A DNA stretch of 7,267 nucleotides from Pseudomonadota bacterium (GTDB taxonomy: Bacteria > Bdellovibrionota > Oligoflexia > Oligoflexales > Oligoflexaceae): contig JAKQGS010000209.1 in NCBI GenBank assembly GCA_029556045.1, positions 1 to 7,267 on the forward strand, in the 5' to 3' direction. Below are positions 4,660-7,267 of this stretch, piece by piece. The translations under genes and the position numbers were made by a program. Position 1 is the stretch's first letter. Every line of letters begins with the position of its first letter. A model generated the notes under the pieces. It saw nothing but the letters and a program-made list of their open reading frames with translations, searched no databases and was not told the DNA's origin.

Positions 4660-5913
4660 TTAGCCCAGCATCATCAACGGATCTTCCAGGAAGCTGACCA
4701 GCGTTTTGAGGAAGGATGCGCCAACGGCGCCGTCCACCACCCGGTGATCACAGGACATGGTCATCTTCATGCGGGGTTGCACCACGATCTGCCCCTTGTC
4801 ATCCACCCAGGGAGTCGGGATGGTGGCCGCCACCGCGAGAATTGCGGCTTGGGGGGGATTGATGATGGCGGTGAATTCTTCGATACCCATCATTCCAAGA
4901 TTGGAGATGGTAAACGTGCCGCCGGAATATTCTTCCGGTTGCAGTTCGCCGTTTTTAGCCCGCTGAATCAGACGCTGGGTTTCCTTGGCGATCATCTGCG
5001 CACCCAGTTGATCCGCATGACGCACCACCGGTGTCACCAGGCCGGTGGGAAGAGCCACCGCAACCGCCACATGAACGGAGCCAAATTGACGAATAGCATC
5101 CCCTTCCCACGAGGCGTTCACTTCGGGATGACGACGCAGGGCTTTGCCGATGGCCATCACCAGAAGATCGTTCACGCTGATTTTGGTTTCGGAGGCCTGT
5201 TGGTTTAAGCGCTGCCGCCACTCGTTAAAGCGGCTCATGTTGGCAGACACCGTGAGATAGAAATGTGGCGCATCGTTTTTGCCGGCCAACAAGCGTTTGG
5301 CAATGGTTTTGCGCATCATGGTGAGCGGTATCACCTGATCCCCGGCACCCGCGGCCATGGGGGCCGCCATCGATGGAGCCGCCGATGGCGCAGAGGTTTT
5401 GGACAGACCTTCCAGATCCCGCAGAACCACGCGACCACCGGGACCTGAGCCCTTAACACCCTGCAGGTTTAACCCCTTATCTTTGGCCATTTTTTTAGCC
5501 AGGGGTGAAGCTCTGAGACGGCCACCCGCTGCGGGTGCCGGCGTCGGTGCCGAAGGTGCCGCGGCAGCGGCGGGGGCCACCGGTGCAGAAACCGTGGGTG
5601 CAGGGGGAGGTGGCGGTGGTGGCGCGCCGGCGGCTTTGCTGCCACCGGTGAATTGCGCGAGGTCAAACGATTCGCCTTTTTCTCCCACCACACACAGGGG
5701 AGCATCCAGGGCGCAGGACTTGCCGGCGGGTACAAGGATCTTTAACAGCGTTCCCTCTGCCGGGGAATTGTACTCCATGGTGGCTTTATCGGTTTCGATC
5801 TCGATGAAGGGCTCCCCTTCTTCGATAAAGTCCCCCTCTTTTTTTAACCACTTGGCGACGCCACCTTCTTCCATGGTGTCGCTGAGTTTGGGCATTGTAA
5901 TCACTGAGGCCAT
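4660..5913 (-). CDS. pdhC: Pyruvate dehydrogenase complex E2, dihydrolipoamide acetyltransferase
   Basis: A complete protein of 417 residues that moves the acetyl group from lipoamide to CoA and forms the structural core of the complex. Residues 1-80 are one lipoyl domain with the lipoylated Lys43 in ETDKATMEY. An Ala/Pro linker (about 93-130, with a run of seven Pro) leads to the E3/E1-binding domain (about 131-168, RASPLAKKMAKDKG to GPGGRVVLRDLE). A second Ala/Pro/Met linker follows. The catalytic domain runs from about 193 to the end, with active-site His390 and Asp394 in DHRVVDG. The ATG at 5911-5913 has AGGTGA 5 bases upstream and lies 28 bases after pdhB. Length and single lipoyl domain fit pdhA-pdhB-pdhC operons. 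The Leu/Ile/Val-rich acyltransferase core could also suit other 2-oxoacid complexes, but the E1 neighbours favour pyruvate. Confidence 0.95.
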   Translation of the reverse strand: MASVITMPKLSDTMEEGGVAKWLKKEGDFIEEGEPFIEIETDKATMEYNSPAEGTLLKILVPAGKSCALDAPLCVVGEKGESFDLAQFTGGSKAAGAPPPPPPPAPTVSAPVAPAAAAAPSAPTPAPAAGGRLRASPLAKKMAKDKGLNLQGVKGSGPGGRVVLRDLEGLSKTSAPSAAPSMAAPMAAGAGDQVIPLTMMRKTIAKRLLAGKNDAPHFYLTVSANMSRFNEWRQRLNQQASETKISVNDLLVMAIGKALRRHPEVNASWEGDAIRQFGSVHVAVAVALPTGLVTPVVRHADQLGAQMIAKETQRLIQRAKNGELQPEEYSGGTFTISNLGMMGIEEFTAIINPPQAAILAVAATIPTPWVDDKGQIVVQPRMKMTMSCDHRVVDGAVGASFLKTLVSFLEDPLMMLG

Positions 5914-5941
5914 AGGTTCACCTGGTTGCTTTCACTGCGTT

Positions 5942-6922
5942 TCAGTTGATGTAAAGGAGATCTTTAACCGCACGGCCGATGCGTTCCACCGACGGCATCA
6001 CACGCTCTTCCTGCGCTTCGTTATAGGGCATCGGTACAAATTCATTAGTCACCCGCAGCACCGGCGCATCCAGCTCGTCAAAGCAGTTTCTCTGCACCAG
6101 ATCGGAAATCTGCGCCCCGACGGAGCCAAAGCCCCAGGCTTCTTCCACCACCAAGGCCCGGTGGGTTTTGCGGATGGAGTTATAGATCAGGTCCTCATCC
6201 AGCGGCTGCAGGGTGCGAGGGTCGATCACCTCCACGTCGATGCCATCTTTGGCCAGCAGTTCCGCCGCTTCCATCACCTTGTGATAGACCTTGTTCCAAG
6301 CGATGATGGTGACGTCACGGCCGGCGCGTTTGACGGCCCCGACACCCAGAGGAATCAAATATTCATCTTCCGGCACTTCGCCCTTCATGCCGTACATCAT
6401 CTCACTTTCCAGAAAGATGATGGGATTGCCATCGCGGATGGCGGACTTTAAAAGCCCCTTGCCATCGTATGGCGTCGATGAGGTGACAACTTTGAGGCCG
6501 GGGATATTGGTTAACAATGGCTCCAGCGCCTGGCTATGCTGGGCTCCCAGCATGTGGGCCGCGCCGTTTGGGCCGCGGAAAACGATGGGCATTTTAAACT
6601 GACCACCGGACATGTAATTCATCTTGGCGGCATGATTGATGATCTGATCCAGGGCCTGGATACCAAAGTTCCAGGTCATCATCTCGATGATGGGGCGCAG
6701 ACCTGCCATGGCAGCTCCCACACCCAACCCTGCAAATCCACCCTCCGAAATCGGCGCATCCCACACCCGGCGGGGGCCAAATTTGTCCAGCAGTCCTTTA
6801 GAGACTTTGTATGCGCCGTTGTACTGCGCCACTTCCTCGCCCATGAGGAAAATGGACGGATCCCGCTCCATCTCCTCCAACATGGCCTGGCCCAATGCTT
6901 CACGATACGAAATAATTGCCAT
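5942..6922 (-). CDS. pdhB: Pyruvate dehydrogenase E1 component, beta subunit
   Basis: A complete 326-residue protein without the N-terminal lipoyl domain found fused to some alphaproteobacterial versions. With the alpha subunit it forms the thiamin-diphosphate E1 that decarboxylates pyruvate and acetylates the lipoyl arm of E2. The TPP-activating Glu is Glu60 in DAPISEGGFAG, and the conserved active-site His is His129 in GAQHSQALEP. The Pyr domain fills the first 180 residues, and the C-terminal transketolase domain covers about 200-320 (VEVIDPRTLQPLD, VVEEAWGFGSVG). The ATG (6920-6922) has AAAGGA about 10 bases upstream. The gaps to pdhA (23 bases) and pdhC (28 bases) indicate one operon. 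A branched-chain or acetoin E1 beta is the main alternative; the sequence style and context favour pyruvate. Confidence 0.94.
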   Translation of the reverse strand: MAIISYREALGQAMLEEMERDPSIFLMGEEVAQYNGAYKVSKGLLDKFGPRRVWDAPISEGGFAGLGVGAAMAGLRPIIEMMTWNFGIQALDQIINHAAKMNYMSGGQFKMPIVFRGPNGAAHMLGAQHSQALEPLLTNIPGLKVVTSSTPYDGKGLLKSAIRDGNPIIFLESEMMYGMKGEVPEDEYLIPLGVGAVKRAGRDVTIIAWNKVYHKVMEAAELLAKDGIDVEVIDPRTLQPLDEDLIYNSIRKTHRALVVEEAWGFGSVGAQISDLVQRNCFDELDAPVLRVTNEFVPMPYNEAQEERVMPSVERIGRAVKDLLYIN

Positions 6923-6945
6923 AAAGTTTATATCCTTTGATTTTA

Positions 6946-7267
6946 TTAAGCCATGACGTGCGCAAACGCTTCGTCGACGGGTGGATTCGGCGAGGCATCC
7001 GCAAAATCTTCGGCCTCCCGGCTCTCCTGCTTGGCCTGGTCATCCAACGCCTTCAATTCCGCTTCGGTTGCAATCTTGCTTTTGATGATCACGTCCGCCA
7101 GCTGTTTGATTGGATCACGGTTTTTCATGTAATCCTCCACCTCGTCCTTGGTCCGGTAAGTCCCAGGATCGGATACGGAGTGACCGCGATAACGATAGGT
7201 CAGGGCTTCGAGGAGATGGGGTTTTTTGTCCACCCGCATCTTGTCCACAATGTCCTTCACATGCTCA
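6946..7267 (-). CDS. pdhA: Pyruvate dehydrogenase E1 component, alpha subunit, C-terminal part (partial, runs off right edge)
   Basis: The minus strand frame enters from the right edge and ends at TAA (6946-6948). About 106 residues are visible, so the start and the TPP-binding GDG...N motif are outside. The conserved E1-alpha loop TYRYRGHSVSDPGTYRTKDE is present. It is the region that carries the active-site His and the phosphorylation loop in mitochondrial relatives. It is followed by RDPIKQL and a helical acidic tail (KQESREAEDFADASPNPP) ending in AFAHVMA. Together with PdhB it forms the E1 heterotetramer. It is first of the three visible operon genes, 23 bases before pdhB. The GTG at 7258-7260 is an internal codon, not the start. 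Confidence 0.93.
   Translation of the reverse strand, partial: EHVKDIVDKMRVDKKPHLLEALTYRYRGHSVSDPGTYRTKDEVEDYMKNRDPIKQLADVIIKSKIATEAELKALDDQAKQESREAEDFADASPNPPVDEAFAHVMA

Noticed and set aside
4432..5208. 258-codon plus-strand frame through tRNA-Arg(CCT) and pdhC
   Set aside because: It reads antisense through a tRNA gene and a well conserved acetyltransferase; it is a by-product of GC-rich coding on the other strand.
5357..6451. 364-codon plus-strand frame
   Set aside because: It is antisense to pdhC and pdhB, with Ala/Gly-rich content mirroring the E2 linker. No domain is recognisable.
1..7267. CRISPR array or insertion sequence with terminal inverted repeats
   Set aside because: No regularly spaced repeats, transposase frame or paired terminal repeats were seen.

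Overview
The window joins two DNA regions of different character. The right part (about 4368-7267, moderately GC-rich, all on the minus strand) looks like chromosomal backbone. It holds a pyruvate dehydrogenase operon in the order pdhA (C-terminal part only, cut by the window edge), pdhB, pdhC, followed by two arginine tRNA genes, tRNA-Arg(CCT) and tRNA-Arg(CCG). The two-subunit E1 (alpha and beta) with a single-lipoyl E2 is the layout of mitochondria, Alphaproteobacteria, Bacteroidetes/Chlorobi, Verrucomicrobia, cyanobacteria and Gram-positives, not the AceE type of enteric bacteria. Neither tRNA encodes its CCA tail. I read this as a bacterium, but the phylum cannot be fixed from these genes alone.

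The left part (1 to about 4367) is visibly more AT-rich and looks like one end of an integrative element inserted at the 3' end of tRNA-Arg(CCG). From the tRNA outwards it holds a complete tyrosine recombinase (integrase) whose stop codon lies 84 bases from the tRNA 3' end. A small excisionase-like helix-turn-helix protein overlaps the integrase start by 10 bases. Next comes a gene-poor stretch of almost 800 bases with perfect palindromes and hairpins. Then come an unrecognised protein of about 270 residues on the plus strand and, divergent from it, a small Cro/C1-like regulator followed by the N-terminal third of a family B DNA polymerase. The polymerase runs off the left edge.

How the parts fit: the pdh genes make E1 and E2 of the complex that turns pyruvate into acetyl-CoA; E3 (lpd) is not in the window. 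The island end carries the usual integration and excision pair, and its cargo begins with a regulator plus DNA polymerase unit. The polymerase has a recognisable N-terminal domain and an intact-looking DEDDy 3'-5' exonuclease start, and belongs by motif to an uncharacterised bacterial subgroup of RNA-primed-type family B enzymes. A family B polymerase carried on a tRNA-integrated element, next to an orphan protein and a small repressor-like gene, is the most interesting feature. It could be an element-encoded replication or defence module, but its partner genes lie outside the window, so function remains inference.
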